This document shows, in pieces, positions 1-6,133 of a stretch of DNA of 6,254 nt. The position numbers and the translations under genes were made by a program. Below the pieces are notes generated by a model that was given only the letters and a program-made list of their open reading frames with translations, did not search any database and was not told where the DNA came from. Within the stretch, counting starts at the first letter, position 1, and every line of letters starts with the position of its first letter. Source of the DNA: Clostridia bacterium (GTDB lineage Bacteria > Bacillota_E > SLMV01 > PUMD01). The stretch spans positions 1 through 6,254 of the forward strand of contig SKXF01000023.1 in NCBI GenBank assembly GCA_007128555.1, in the 5' to 3' direction.

Positions 1-484
1 CTCAGGGCGGCAATACGAAACTTGTTCACCGAATTCCTGCGGGAGCTGCCGCCGGATGTACCCAGCTACTCCACATTATGTTATGCAGGGGGTGAGGGCC
101 TGTGTGCAGCGATTTGGTGTTCGGGGTGGGGCATTTTCTATCGTTGAGGGTTCTGTGAAGACGTGTGGCTGCACCGGCCAGGTCGTGGGGGTCCGCTGAT
201 GGCGCGGCAGGGCGAAGGGGGGGCAACATAGCGACGGGACATAATTTGGCCATCTATCACGTGCGAGGGGTACCCTGCTTGCTGACAGGGATTAGCCGTT
301 GATGTTTCCTGAATAGGATGAAGAGATCCAGGGGTGATGGGTGAGAAAAGGGCACAGACAGGTACCAGGGCGGGATCTGCGTTGTACCGGTCCGGCTGGT
401 GAGCGGAATCGCGGGAACTGGGAACGGCTTCTGAATCCCCAACCCGCTACCTGCGCTGTGCTTCTATCTCACCCAGTGGTTCTT
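1..484. other. Left-edge region with no recognisable gene
   Basis: No gene is recognised here. On the plus strand two frames are open from the window edge: frame 1 to a TGA at 145-147 (48 codons) and frame 2 to a TGA at 197-199 (65 codons, several cysteines). Either could be the 3' end of a gene lying mostly outside the window, but neither translation resembles a family I know and they overlap each other, so at most one is real. Minus-strand open frames at 26-253 and 257-442 are proline-rich, have no convincing ribosome binding site and look like chance ORFs. A weak inverted repeat, CCCTG/CAGGG (273-277 with 286-290), is present but has no T-run. The stretch lies downstream of the DUF1028 gene and probably contains its 3' untranslated region. 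Confidence 0.5.
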
Positions 485-515
485 GCGAGCGGCACCTTCT
501 CTCATGACCGCTCGC
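485..515 (-). terminator. Hairpin across the DUF1028 stop codon (possible weak terminator)
   Basis: An 8-bp perfect inverted repeat, GCGAGCGG at 485-492 and CCGCTCGC at 508-515, encloses a 15-base loop that contains the stop codon (502-504) of the minus-strand DUF1028 gene. In the minus-strand transcript the stem is followed by AAGAACC, with no U-tract, so it is not a canonical intrinsic terminator. It could protect the mRNA 3' end or help pausing. Confidence 0.3.
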
Positions 516-1401
516 TGCTCCTCTCCTTCGCCTGCACGTTCAGATAGCCCAGTACCTCGGGGTCGATGACGCCCGGGCCCGGCATGCGTTCTTCGAAGTT
601 CTCCTGCCCTACCCAGTGGTCCAGTGCGCGCTGGGCGCTTTCATCAAACCTCGCCTGCGGGTCTACATCGAAGCCAAGTGTCGACAGATGGGCCAGAACC
701 TCTCCGGCCACATCTCCTTCGATCGGGAGAAGGGAGCCAGGGTCTGGGCGCTTGAAATACAGGTAGAACAGCTCCAGCAACCGGGCCAACTCTTCTATGG
801 GCTCGTCATGATCGTCGACACGAAGGTCTATGTAACGGTCGAGATAGCCGCCGTAGCTTCCGCCTTCGCGCACGACCAGGAGGCCGGCCGACTGCTGCCC
901 GCGGCGGTCACCGCCTGCAGCCTGTCCTGCCCTCATGGCGGACACCATGCGATCTGCCAGGGGACCGGATGAGTTATCAAACTCCGCAGCCATATCCTTC
1001 ACAACTTCGGGTCCGACGAGGATGTTTCCCTGGCAACTGTACCCATCACCACAGACGTGTCCCGCCCAGTCGAGGCATGCTTCGCCGGTGAAGGCAGCAG
1101 CTGTTCCCCGGACATCGATCGCTGCAACCTGGCGGTGTTGAGCGTCCTCGTCGTGATCGGTGAGATGGGCGATCACCTCCCGGGCCGACTTCCCCTGCGC
1201 CATGAGATCCAGCCCTTCGGGGCCGTAGCCCATGTTTGCCATCGCCTGGGTGGCCACCGCTCCGATGCCTGCCCGGGCCCACGGGACCACGGCAGCAGCG
1301 GCAAGGAACTTCGACTGGACTGCCACACCCCACTCCTGCACCTGGGGGTCGTGGGCAATGATGGAAAAGGTTGAAGTTCGAGCTTCCTTTTTCTGAGTCA
1401 T
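502..1401 (-). CDS. DUF1028 family protein (Ntn-hydrolase-like) with C-terminal putative peptidoglycan-binding tail
   Basis: The 299-residue product matches the DUF1028 family (PF06267) along its length. Landmarks are TFSIIAHDP (11-19), EWGVAVQSKFLA (23-34), VPWARAGIGAVATQAMAN (39-56), FTGEACLDWAGH (104-115), QGNILVG (124-130), the AGGDRRGQQSAGLLV stretch (162-176), YGGYLDRYIDLRVDDH (183-198), and the tail with ENFEER (267-272) and IDPEVLGYL (279-287). The core (about 11-212) belongs to the Ntn-hydrolase superfamily. Residues about 222-292 match the small domain annotated elsewhere as a putative peptidoglycan-binding domain (PF08823). No signal peptide or membrane segment is visible, so a cytosolic protein is expected despite that name. 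Members usually begin Met-Thr-Phe-Ser; here ten residues precede Thr11, and the SD leaves no nearer start. The substrate is unknown; DUF1028 genes are often found near amidohydrolases or hydantoinases, as here. The start at 1401 is preferred over 1422 because the SD lies between them. Confidence 0.9.
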   Translation of the reverse strand: MTQKKEARTSTFSIIAHDPQVQEWGVAVQSKFLAAAAVVPWARAGIGAVATQAMANMGYGPEGLDLMAQGKSAREVIAHLTDHDEDAQHRQVAAIDVRGTAAAFTGEACLDWAGHVCGDGYSCQGNILVGPEVVKDMAAEFDNSSGPLADRMVSAMRAGQAAGGDRRGQQSAGLLVVREGGSYGGYLDRYIDLRVDDHDEPIEELARLLELFYLYFKRPDPGSLLPIEGDVAGEVLAHLSTLGFDVDPQARFDESAQRALDHWVGQENFEERMPGPGVIDPEVLGYLNVQAKERSSERS

Positions 1402-1409
1402 GGATAGAT

Positions 1410-1416
1410 ACCTCCC
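1410..1416 (-). promoter_or_regulatory. Shine-Dalgarno that fixes the DUF1028 start at 1401
   Basis: The minus strand reads GGGAGGT here, with GGAGG ending 9 bases before the ATG at 1401-1399. An in-frame ATG at 1422-1420 lies upstream of this motif, so using it would put the SD inside the coding region. The downstream ATG, starting MTQKK, is therefore the likely start. Confidence 0.75.
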
Positions 1417-1496
1417 TTCCAATATGACGTCCCTGTTCTATCGAGTTGCCACGAGATCTTTCTTCTACGTGCCCCCTGGGCATCCCTCCCGATCTC

Positions 1497-1535
1497 CCTG
1501 GACCTGGCAGTGGATCCACTGACCACCTGTCCAGG
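1497..1535. repeat. Extended imperfect palindrome (possible operator)
   Basis: At the centre is a perfect 14-bp palindrome, CAGTGGATCCACTG (1508-1521). It is flanked by TGG/CCA (1505-1507 with 1523-1525, past a one-base bulge) and by CCTGGAC/GTCCAGG (1497-1503 with 1529-1535). Together they give 15 base pairs around a GATC loop. Neither side has a T-run, so a terminator is unlikely. Its place in a divergent intergenic region, about 95 bases upstream of the DUF1028 start, suits a binding site for a dimeric regulator, but no regulator gene is in view. Confidence 0.4.
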
Positions 1536-1601
1536 CAGGGGTGGGTGCGGCGGTGGCGACATATGCTGTACAATGGTCAACGGGTAAAGGTAAAGATTCC
1601 A

Positions 1602-1642
1602 TGGTGGGGGTGATTGGAGACTACCTCCACCAGTTGTTTATT
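1602..1642 (+). terminator. Terminator-like hairpin upstream of the ylbF-like gene (terminator or attenuator)
   Basis: TGGTGGGGGT (1602-1611) pairs with ACCTCCACCA (1623-1632) over 10 bp with one G-T wobble, around an 11-base loop. It is followed at once by GTTGTTTATT (1633-1642), 7 T in 10 bases. This is the expected shape of an intrinsic terminator reading on the plus strand. No plus-strand gene ends just upstream, so it would act on a leader transcript for the ylbF-like gene or on unseen antisense transcription from the left. Confidence 0.4.
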
Positions 1643-1654
1643 CGGGGAGGTGCA

Positions 1655-1690
1655 ATGATCCGACGCAGGACGGGGAAGATGAGACCATAG
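1655..1690 (+). CDS. Possible 11-residue arginine-rich leader peptide
   Basis: An ATG at 1655 opens a short frame encoding MIRRRTGKMRP and a TAG stop. It is preceded by GGGGAGG (1644-1650), only 4 bases from the ATG, a somewhat short but usable spacing. Four of eleven residues are arginine, three of them consecutive. It lies between the terminator-like hairpin and the ylbF-like gene, 90 bases before that start, so it could be a leader peptide. So short a frame can easily arise by chance; the SD is the only real support. Confidence 0.25.
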   Translation: MIRRRTGKMRP

Positions 1691-1706
1691 CGTTCATTTT
1701 CTCGAT

Positions 1707-1712
1707 TATGAT
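1707..1712 (+). promoter_or_regulatory. Candidate -10 box for the ylbF-like gene
   Basis: TATGAT matches the sigma-70 -10 consensus at five of six positions and would place transcription start near 1719, giving a leader of about 60 bases before the ATG at 1781. No good -35 hexamer is found at 16-18 bases upstream, so support is weak. If this is the promoter, the upstream hairpin and mini-ORF are not in the ylbF-like mRNA. Confidence 0.25.
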
Positions 1713-1764
1713 CTGAAGTGCGCAGGTTCACGGCCGAAAGCTAGAGGGTGTCGATGGAGAATCC

Positions 1765-1775
1765 AGAAGGAGGAA
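1765..1775 (+). promoter_or_regulatory. Strong Shine-Dalgarno that fixes the ylbF-like start at 1781
   Basis: AGAAGGAGGAA is close to a perfect anti-16S match, with GGAGG (1769-1773) 7 bases before the ATG at 1781. An in-frame GTG at 1748 would extend the protein by 11 residues, but it lies upstream of this motif and has none of its own. Confidence 0.85.
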
Positions 1776-1780
1776 TTGCA

Positions 1781-2122
1781 ATGAGTGAAGCACTGTTTGA
1801 CAAAGCCAGGGAGCTTGGGGCGGCAATGAGGGAAACAGAGGAGTTTAAGCGGTTGGAGGAAGCCGAGGAGGGTATGAACCGCGACCTGGAAGCCCAGGCA
1901 CTGCTCAAGGGCATCCAGGAGGCGGAGCAGACCCTGAGACAACTCCAGCAATCGGGCCTGCAGCCCACGCAGGAGCAGATGGAGGGTTTTCACGCGAAAC
2001 GCGAGCAGATGACGGAGAACGCAGCCGTTTCAAGGTTTATGGAGGCGCAGGAGGAATTTGGATCGGTGGTCCAGGAGGTCAATGGGGCCATCAGCGAGGG
2101 CATGAAGGGTGAAGAAGCGTAG
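1781..2122 (+). CDS. YlbF/YmcA family protein (Com_YlbF, DUF964)
   Basis: The 113-residue product is almost entirely charged helix, with the family pattern: an N-terminal helix ending in ETEEFKRLEEAE, a stretch of the type DLEAQALLKGIQEAEQ, a QQSGLQPTQEQ break near the middle, and a second helix pair around FHAKREQMTENAAVSRFMEAQEEF. The family (PF06133) includes Bacillus YlbF and YmcA, which with YaaT form a complex affecting RNase Y, competence, sporulation and biofilm formation. Other members are small paralogues of unknown role. The protein contains no cysteine, whereas the Bacillus complex carries iron-sulfur clusters, so a cluster-binding orthologue is unlikely. No signal peptide or membrane segment is seen; a cytosolic dimer or scaffold is expected. 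It lies alone on the plus strand, divergent from DUF1028 and convergent with the hydantoinase fusion, so it is probably monocistronic. The family call is good; a precise function cannot be given. Confidence 0.82.
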   Translation: MSEALFDKARELGAAMRETEEFKRLEEAEEGMNRDLEAQALLKGIQEAEQTLRQLQQSGLQPTQEQMEGFHAKREQMTENAAVSRFMEAQEEFGSVVQEVNGAISEGMKGEEA

Positions 2123-2132
2123 CGCCCTGGCC

Positions 2133-2182
2133 GGGGAGGGCACTGGTGTGTTTCCTTACCACGCACCGGGAGTGCCCTCCCC
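2133..2182. terminator. Strong hairpin between convergent genes (likely bidirectional terminator without a U-tract)
   Basis: GGGGAGGGCACT (2133-2144) and AGTGCCCTCCCC (2171-2182) form a perfect 12-bp stem. It continues inward, past a three-base bulge (2168-2170), as GGTGTG/CGCACC (2145-2150 with 2162-2167, one wobble), leaving an 11-base loop. It starts 10 bases after the ylbF-like stop and faces the 3' end of the hydantoinase gene. A canonical T-run is missing on both sides. A weaker stem follows at 2191-2197 with 2212-2218. Confidence 0.6.
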
Positions 2183-2239
2183 TCGAACACCTTCAGGGTC
2201 AAAGGTGTGAGCCTGAGGGGCAATCAAAGAGCGTTGCCT

Positions 2240-5200
2240 TCACTGATTCCCCAGAAGCATCCCCCTCAAATCGGCGGTCTGCTCCCAATCAATCGTTCGT
2301 CCGGACATGATGACACCGTAGGATTCACGGGCATCTGCCTCTGAGACACGTCCCTCCAGGACGTCAATCCTGACACGCTCGGGGTCTCGCGCCAGGGGAT
2401 CGCCATGACCGCCCGCACCCGGGGTGCGGATGCTCACCACCTGCCCGGGATTGAGGCGGACCGTGTGCTTTCCGGGTATGACGTGTTCGCCGGGGGTTCC
2501 GGGGTCGAGAATGTCGACGCCCTGTTGCCCGTCCTTTCCACCGAACAGCCCGTAGGGCCGTGTCTTTCTGCGTTCGGCCAGTAGTGTGAAGGTCACATCG
2601 TCCCCCAGGATCTTGTAGTCCCGCCTTATGCCCAGTCCCCCGCGAAACCGACCCGCCCCGGATGAGCCAGGCAGGAGGGAATAGTGGGTTATCATGAACG
2701 GGTAGGCCAGTTCGATGGCCTCAACCGGAGTGTTCATCGTATTGGTCATGTGGCAGTGGATGCCGTCGATCCCATCTGCGTCCGCGCGGGCACCGAATCC
2801 TCCGCCGATGGTCTCATAGTAGGCGTAGGGGATGACAGGATCTCGACGTCGGTCCATGCCCCCGATTCCAACGTTGCACATCTGCCCGTTGCACGCCGCG
2901 ACGACCCGGTCGGGAAGGGCGGTCTGGAAGGCGCCGATGAGTACGTCACACAACCTCTGGGCGGTCTCCAGGTTGCCACCGACAACCGCTGCGGGGGGCT
3001 CGGGGTTCACCACCGTGCCCCGGGGAGCCAGGATCTTGATCGGCCGATAGCAGCCCTCGTTGGGAGGTATGGAGGGATCGGTGAGGCACCTCAACACGAA
3101 GAAGATGGTTCCCGCCGTGATGGCCTCCGTGCTGTTGATGGGCCCCAGGGTCTGCGGGGCACTGCCGGCGAAATCAAAGGTGATGTCCGAACCCTTCACG
3201 GTCACCGTGGCCCTGAGCACGACGGGCTCCGGTGAGATCCCATCGTCGTCCATGTGATCACTGAAGCTGTAGGTGCCGTCGGGGATCTGCTCAATCTCAT
3301 GGCGCATGCGCTTCTCCGAGTAACAGATCAACTCGTCGATGGCGGACTCAACCGTCTGCAGACCGTAGCGTCCGTACAGATCCTCCAGCCGGGCTCTGCC
3401 CTTTTCGTTAGCGGCCATCTGGGCTCTCAGGTCACCTGTGCGCTCGTCGGGAGTGCGAACGTTGGCTCGGAACAGTTCCATGATTGCCGTGTTGAGGCGT
3501 CCTCCCTCGTACAGCTTGAGGGGAGGGATGATGAAACCTTCCTGGTAGATTTCCGTGCTGCTACCCGATATGCTTCCAGGGACCGCACCGCCAATGTCGG
3601 CGTGATGGGCCCGGTTGGCAGCGAAACCCCGCAACTCGTCCTCCCAGAAGACCGGCGTGATCAGGGTGATGTCAGGAAGGTGATTTCCCCCCCGGTGGGG
3701 ATCGTTCTGAATGACCACATCGCCGGGGATCCAGGACCCTTCTGGGAAGGTTGCCACCGCTTCCTGGACCGAGTAGATCATTGCGCCGAGATGGCCGGGC
3801 TGCATGGGGTAGTCGGCCTGGGCAATAATCCGGCACTGGGCGTCGAAGAGGGCGGTGGAGCAATCCTCCCGTTCCTTGATGTTGGGTGAGTAGCCCGTCT
3901 TACGCAGGGTCATGCCCATTTCCTCGGTGATGGCGATGAAGGCATTTCGCAGCACCTGGAGGGATATGGGGTCAATGCCAGGAGGGTCGCCGTGAGGGTT
4001 GGCCGGCTGGGCCACGTCATGGGTGGCGACCAGGTTTCCACTGGTGTCGGCCGTCAAGGAGAAGCCTGGAGGTACGAGGGTGGTCGAGACGGCCTCCTGT
4101 ATGATGGCAGGGCCCGCGATTTCGGATCCGGGCACCAGGTCATCGCGAGAGAAGATCGGGGTGTCGACGTATCCTTCTCCCGGGAAATACACGGGACGTC
4201 GGCTCCTGGGCTGCACCTGGACGGGATCCGAAGCGCCTTCCATTCCGCCCAGCCTGGGCTTTTCCACCTCACTGAGGGCCGACAGGCGCAGGTTGACCAG
4301 TTGCACCGGTTCCTCGGGGGCAGAATGGCCGTAGGTTCGATGATGGGTCCGGTGAAATCGCCCTGCCACGGCTTCGGCCCCTGGCCACATCCGTGTGAAG
4401 ACGTCTTGGCTGCAGGCGGGGCTGAAGCTGCCGAGAGGGATCTCCAGCTCGTAGGCCTGTCCCAGGTAACGGAGGTCCAGGGCAGCCTCGAAGGTGATGT
4501 CCTCGGATGAGAACCCTGCATGTTCCAGCTCATCGCTTCCCTGCCCGATCATATCCGAGAACAGGTCCTCGAGACGTGTTGGATCCGCCTCGTCGAGGGG
4601 GGTGATATCAGACCGGACGTAGTCGTGCCTGACATCGACGGTCAGAAGCCCCAGGGCCGACAGAACCCCGGGTCCGCCCGGTATCACGGCCCGGGGAATG
4701 TCCATCTCCTGAGCCAGCGTCAGTGCATACAGGGGGCCTGCACCGCCGAAGGCGACCAGGGTGAAATCCCTGGGGTCATGTCCTTTCTCGATGGAGATGA
4801 CCCCGGCTGCCCGCCGGATCTCTGAGATCGCTATGTCGATGGCACCCTGTGCGGCCTCCTCGACGGCCATGCCCATGGGTGTCGCTATCTTCTCTTCAAA
4901 AACGCTCCGGGACCTGTCGAGGTCCAGGTCGATCTGTTCACCCAGCCTTGCCGACGGGTCGAGGTGGCCCAGGATGAGGTGAGCATCGGTCAGGGTGGGT
5001 TCGGTCCCTCCCCGGCCGTAGCCCACGGGGCCGGGGTCGGCCCCAGCACTGTCAGGGCCGATCTGCATCCCTCCAGCAGGATCGAGGCGGACGATGCTGC
5101 CCCCACCCCTGCCCACCGTGTTGATCTCGATCATTGGGGTCTTGACCGGGTAGCCGCCAACTCTCGCCTCCGAGGTGAAGGAGGGGTATCCGTTGACCAC

Positions 5201-6133
5201 CAGGCTCAGGTCGGTGCTGGTGCCGCCGATGTCCAGCGTCAGGAGGTTGCCATGGCTCCCCTGTTCCTTATCTTCTACCAGGGACCGAGCTCCCTGGACG
5301 CCCCCCGCAGGCCCCGAGAGCAGGGTGTATACAGCGCGCTGCCCGGCGTCGCTCGCCGTGGTGATGCCTCCGTTTGACTGCATGATCTCCAGGGGCGCCT
5401 TCACCCCGAATTCTCGCAATCGCTGTTCCAGTCGGGCTAGATAGCGGTTCATGACCGGCTTGAGGTAGGCGCTGATCACCGTCGTGCTCGTGCGCTCGTA
5501 CTCGCGAAACTCGGGAACGACCTCCGATGAGAGGGTCACCTCTGATTCCGGGTGATGACGTTCAAGGATCTCCCTGGTCCTCTGTTCGTGAGAGGGGTCC
5601 AGGTAAGCTCCGAGGAGTGATACGGCGATTGAGCGAATCCCCTGTTCTGCCAGGGCGGCGCCGGCCTCGATGACATCTTCCTCGCAGAGGGGTTCGATTT
5701 CCCCTCCGTTGTAGCTGATGCGCCCCCGGACGCCGAGCCGGTGATGCCTCGAGACCAGGGGAGGGGGACGCTTCAGGTTGAAGTCGTAGATGGGGAAAGC
5801 GCCCGGCAGGCTCGAGCGGTTCTGTCGACCGATCTCCAGGACGTCTTCAAAGCCCCGGTTGGTGATGAGCCCTGTCAGGGCGCCCTTGCGCTCCAGGAGG
5901 GCGTTGGTGGACACCGTCGTGCCCTGTACCAGGCGGGTGATGTCTCCGGGCGCGATTCCGAGGGTTTCATGGATCCGCACCAGCCCATCTATGACAGCCT
6001 GTCCCGGGTCGGCCGGTGTGCTCGGCACCTTGGTGAAGAACAGGTTCGGGCCAGCAACCACCGCGAAGTCCGTGAAGGTGCCGCCTATGTCTACTCCGAT
6101 CATGATGCCTGGGGTTTTCCTGTCATCTGTCAT
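2240..6133 (-). CDS. Fused HyuA-HyuB hydantoinase/5-oxoprolinase family protein
   Basis: This 1297-residue protein joins two subunits that are usually separate in bacteria. The HyuA half (about 1-705) has the sugar-kinase/actin-like ATPase motifs: phosphate-1 GVDIGGTFTD (13-22), SGPAGGVQGA (273-282), phosphate-2 DIGGTSTD (301-308), GRGGGS (341-346) and the adenosine motif FGGAGPLYA (462-470). A proline/glycine-rich linker (about 706-720) leads to the HyuB half (721-1297), with SPNIKERED (749-757), QPGHLGAM (778-785), NDPHRGGNHLPD (810-821), RAHHADIGG (841-849), GGGFGARADADG (1110-1121), GAGRFRGGLG (1159-1168) and the terminal TPGAGGHGDPL (1237-1247). The His/Asp clusters at 811-821 and 843-846 are candidate metal ligands. 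The length and order match ATP-dependent 5-oxoprolinase (EC 3.5.2.9, 5-oxoproline to glutamate), but N-methylhydantoinases and acetone-type carboxylases share this architecture, so the substrate is not decided. No signal peptide; cytosolic. The start is supported by GGAGG at 6141-6145, 7 bases upstream. No internal SD or start is seen at the junction. Confidence 0.93.
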   Translation of the reverse strand: MTDDRKTPGIMIGVDIGGTFTDFAVVAGPNLFFTKVPSTPADPGQAVIDGLVRIHETLGIAPGDITRLVQGTTVSTNALLERKGALTGLITNRGFEDVLEIGRQNRSSLPGAFPIYDFNLKRPPPLVSRHHRLGVRGRISYNGGEIEPLCEEDVIEAGAALAEQGIRSIAVSLLGAYLDPSHEQRTREILERHHPESEVTLSSEVVPEFREYERTSTTVISAYLKPVMNRYLARLEQRLREFGVKAPLEIMQSNGGITTASDAGQRAVYTLLSGPAGGVQGARSLVEDKEQGSHGNLLTLDIGGTSTDLSLVVNGYPSFTSEARVGGYPVKTPMIEINTVGRGGGSIVRLDPAGGMQIGPDSAGADPGPVGYGRGGTEPTLTDAHLILGHLDPSARLGEQIDLDLDRSRSVFEEKIATPMGMAVEEAAQGAIDIAISEIRRAAGVISIEKGHDPRDFTLVAFGGAGPLYALTLAQEMDIPRAVIPGGPGVLSALGLLTVDVRHDYVRSDITPLDEADPTRLEDLFSDMIGQGSDELEHAGFSSEDITFEAALDLRYLGQAYELEIPLGSFSPACSQDVFTRMWPGAEAVAGRFHRTHHRTYGHSAPEEPVQLVNLRLSALSEVEKPRLGGMEGASDPVQVQPRSRRPVYFPGEGYVDTPIFSRDDLVPGSEIAGPAIIQEAVSTTLVPPGFSLTADTSGNLVATHDVAQPANPHGDPPGIDPISLQVLRNAFIAITEEMGMTLRKTGYSPNIKEREDCSTALFDAQCRIIAQADYPMQPGHLGAMIYSVQEAVATFPEGSWIPGDVVIQNDPHRGGNHLPDITLITPVFWEDELRGFAANRAHHADIGGAVPGSISGSSTEIYQEGFIIPPLKLYEGGRLNTAIMELFRANVRTPDERTGDLRAQMAANEKGRARLEDLYGRYGLQTVESAIDELICYSEKRMRHEIEQIPDGTYSFSDHMDDDGISPEPVVLRATVTVKGSDITFDFAGSAPQTLGPINSTEAITAGTIFFVLRCLTDPSIPPNEGCYRPIKILAPRGTVVNPEPPAAVVGGNLETAQRLCDVLIGAFQTALPDRVVAACNGQMCNVGIGGMDRRRDPVIPYAYYETIGGGFGARADADGIDGIHCHMTNTMNTPVEAIELAYPFMITHYSLLPGSSGAGRFRGGLGIRRDYKILGDDVTFTLLAERRKTRPYGLFGGKDGQQGVDILDPGTPGEHVIPGKHTVRLNPGQVVSIRTPGAGGHGDPLARDPERVRIDVLEGRVSEADARESYGVIMSGRTIDWEQTADLRGMLLGNQ

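Larger units (their letters stand above)
1402..1780. other. Structured divergent intergenic region between DUF1028 and ylbF-like genes
   Basis: This 379-base region separates two divergently transcribed genes and should hold both promoters. It contains an extended palindrome (1497-1535), a tandem GGTAAA repeat (1583-1594), a terminator-like hairpin with T-rich tail (1602-1642), a mini-ORF with its own SD (1655-1690) and a TATGAT box (1707-1712). A TACAAT box lies at 1569-1574 on the plus strand with no good -35 partner. On the minus strand TTTACC (1585-1590) stands 17 bases from CATATG (1562-1567), a poor match to a sigma-70 promoter. Minus-strand open frames of about 60 codons crossing the region have no family resemblance. 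I see no tRNA or known riboswitch. Confidence 0.5.

Noticed and set aside
26..442. Two minus-strand frames (75 and 61 codons) at the left edge
   Set aside because: Proline-rich translations, no good ribosome binding site, no family match.
1046..1573. 175-codon minus-strand frame overlapping the 5' half of DUF1028
   Set aside because: Out-of-frame with the DUF1028 protein, which has clear family motifs; its translation is arginine/glycine-rich shadow sequence.
1398..1580. 60-codon minus-strand frame ending in an ATGA overlap with the DUF1028 start
   Set aside because: It would start from TTG or ATG without an SD, and the protein is low-complexity and proline-rich with no family resemblance. 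The overlap arises because the gene starts Met-Thr (ATGAC).
1706..1993. Minus-strand frames antisense to the ylbF-like gene
   Set aside because: The plus-strand gene has a near-perfect SD and clear YlbF-family sequence; the antisense frames are leucine-rich shadows.
2684..3235. 183-codon plus-strand open frame
   Set aside because: Antisense shadow of HyuB; no recognisable domain and no convincing SD.
3254..3889. 211-codon plus-strand open frame inside the hydantoinase gene
   Set aside because: It lies wholly antisense to the HyuB-coding part, whose conserved motifs are unbroken; GC-rich genes commonly give long antisense frames. No family resemblance.
3950..4030. Possible frameshift or separate hyuB start at the HyuA-HyuB junction
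   Set aside because: The frame is continuous, no SD precedes any in-frame start here, and the linker reads as normal coding sequence. A true fusion is simpler.
3992..4510. 172-codon plus-strand open frame across the HyuA-HyuB junction
   Set aside because: Antisense to a continuous coding frame that carries both family halves; no homology seen.
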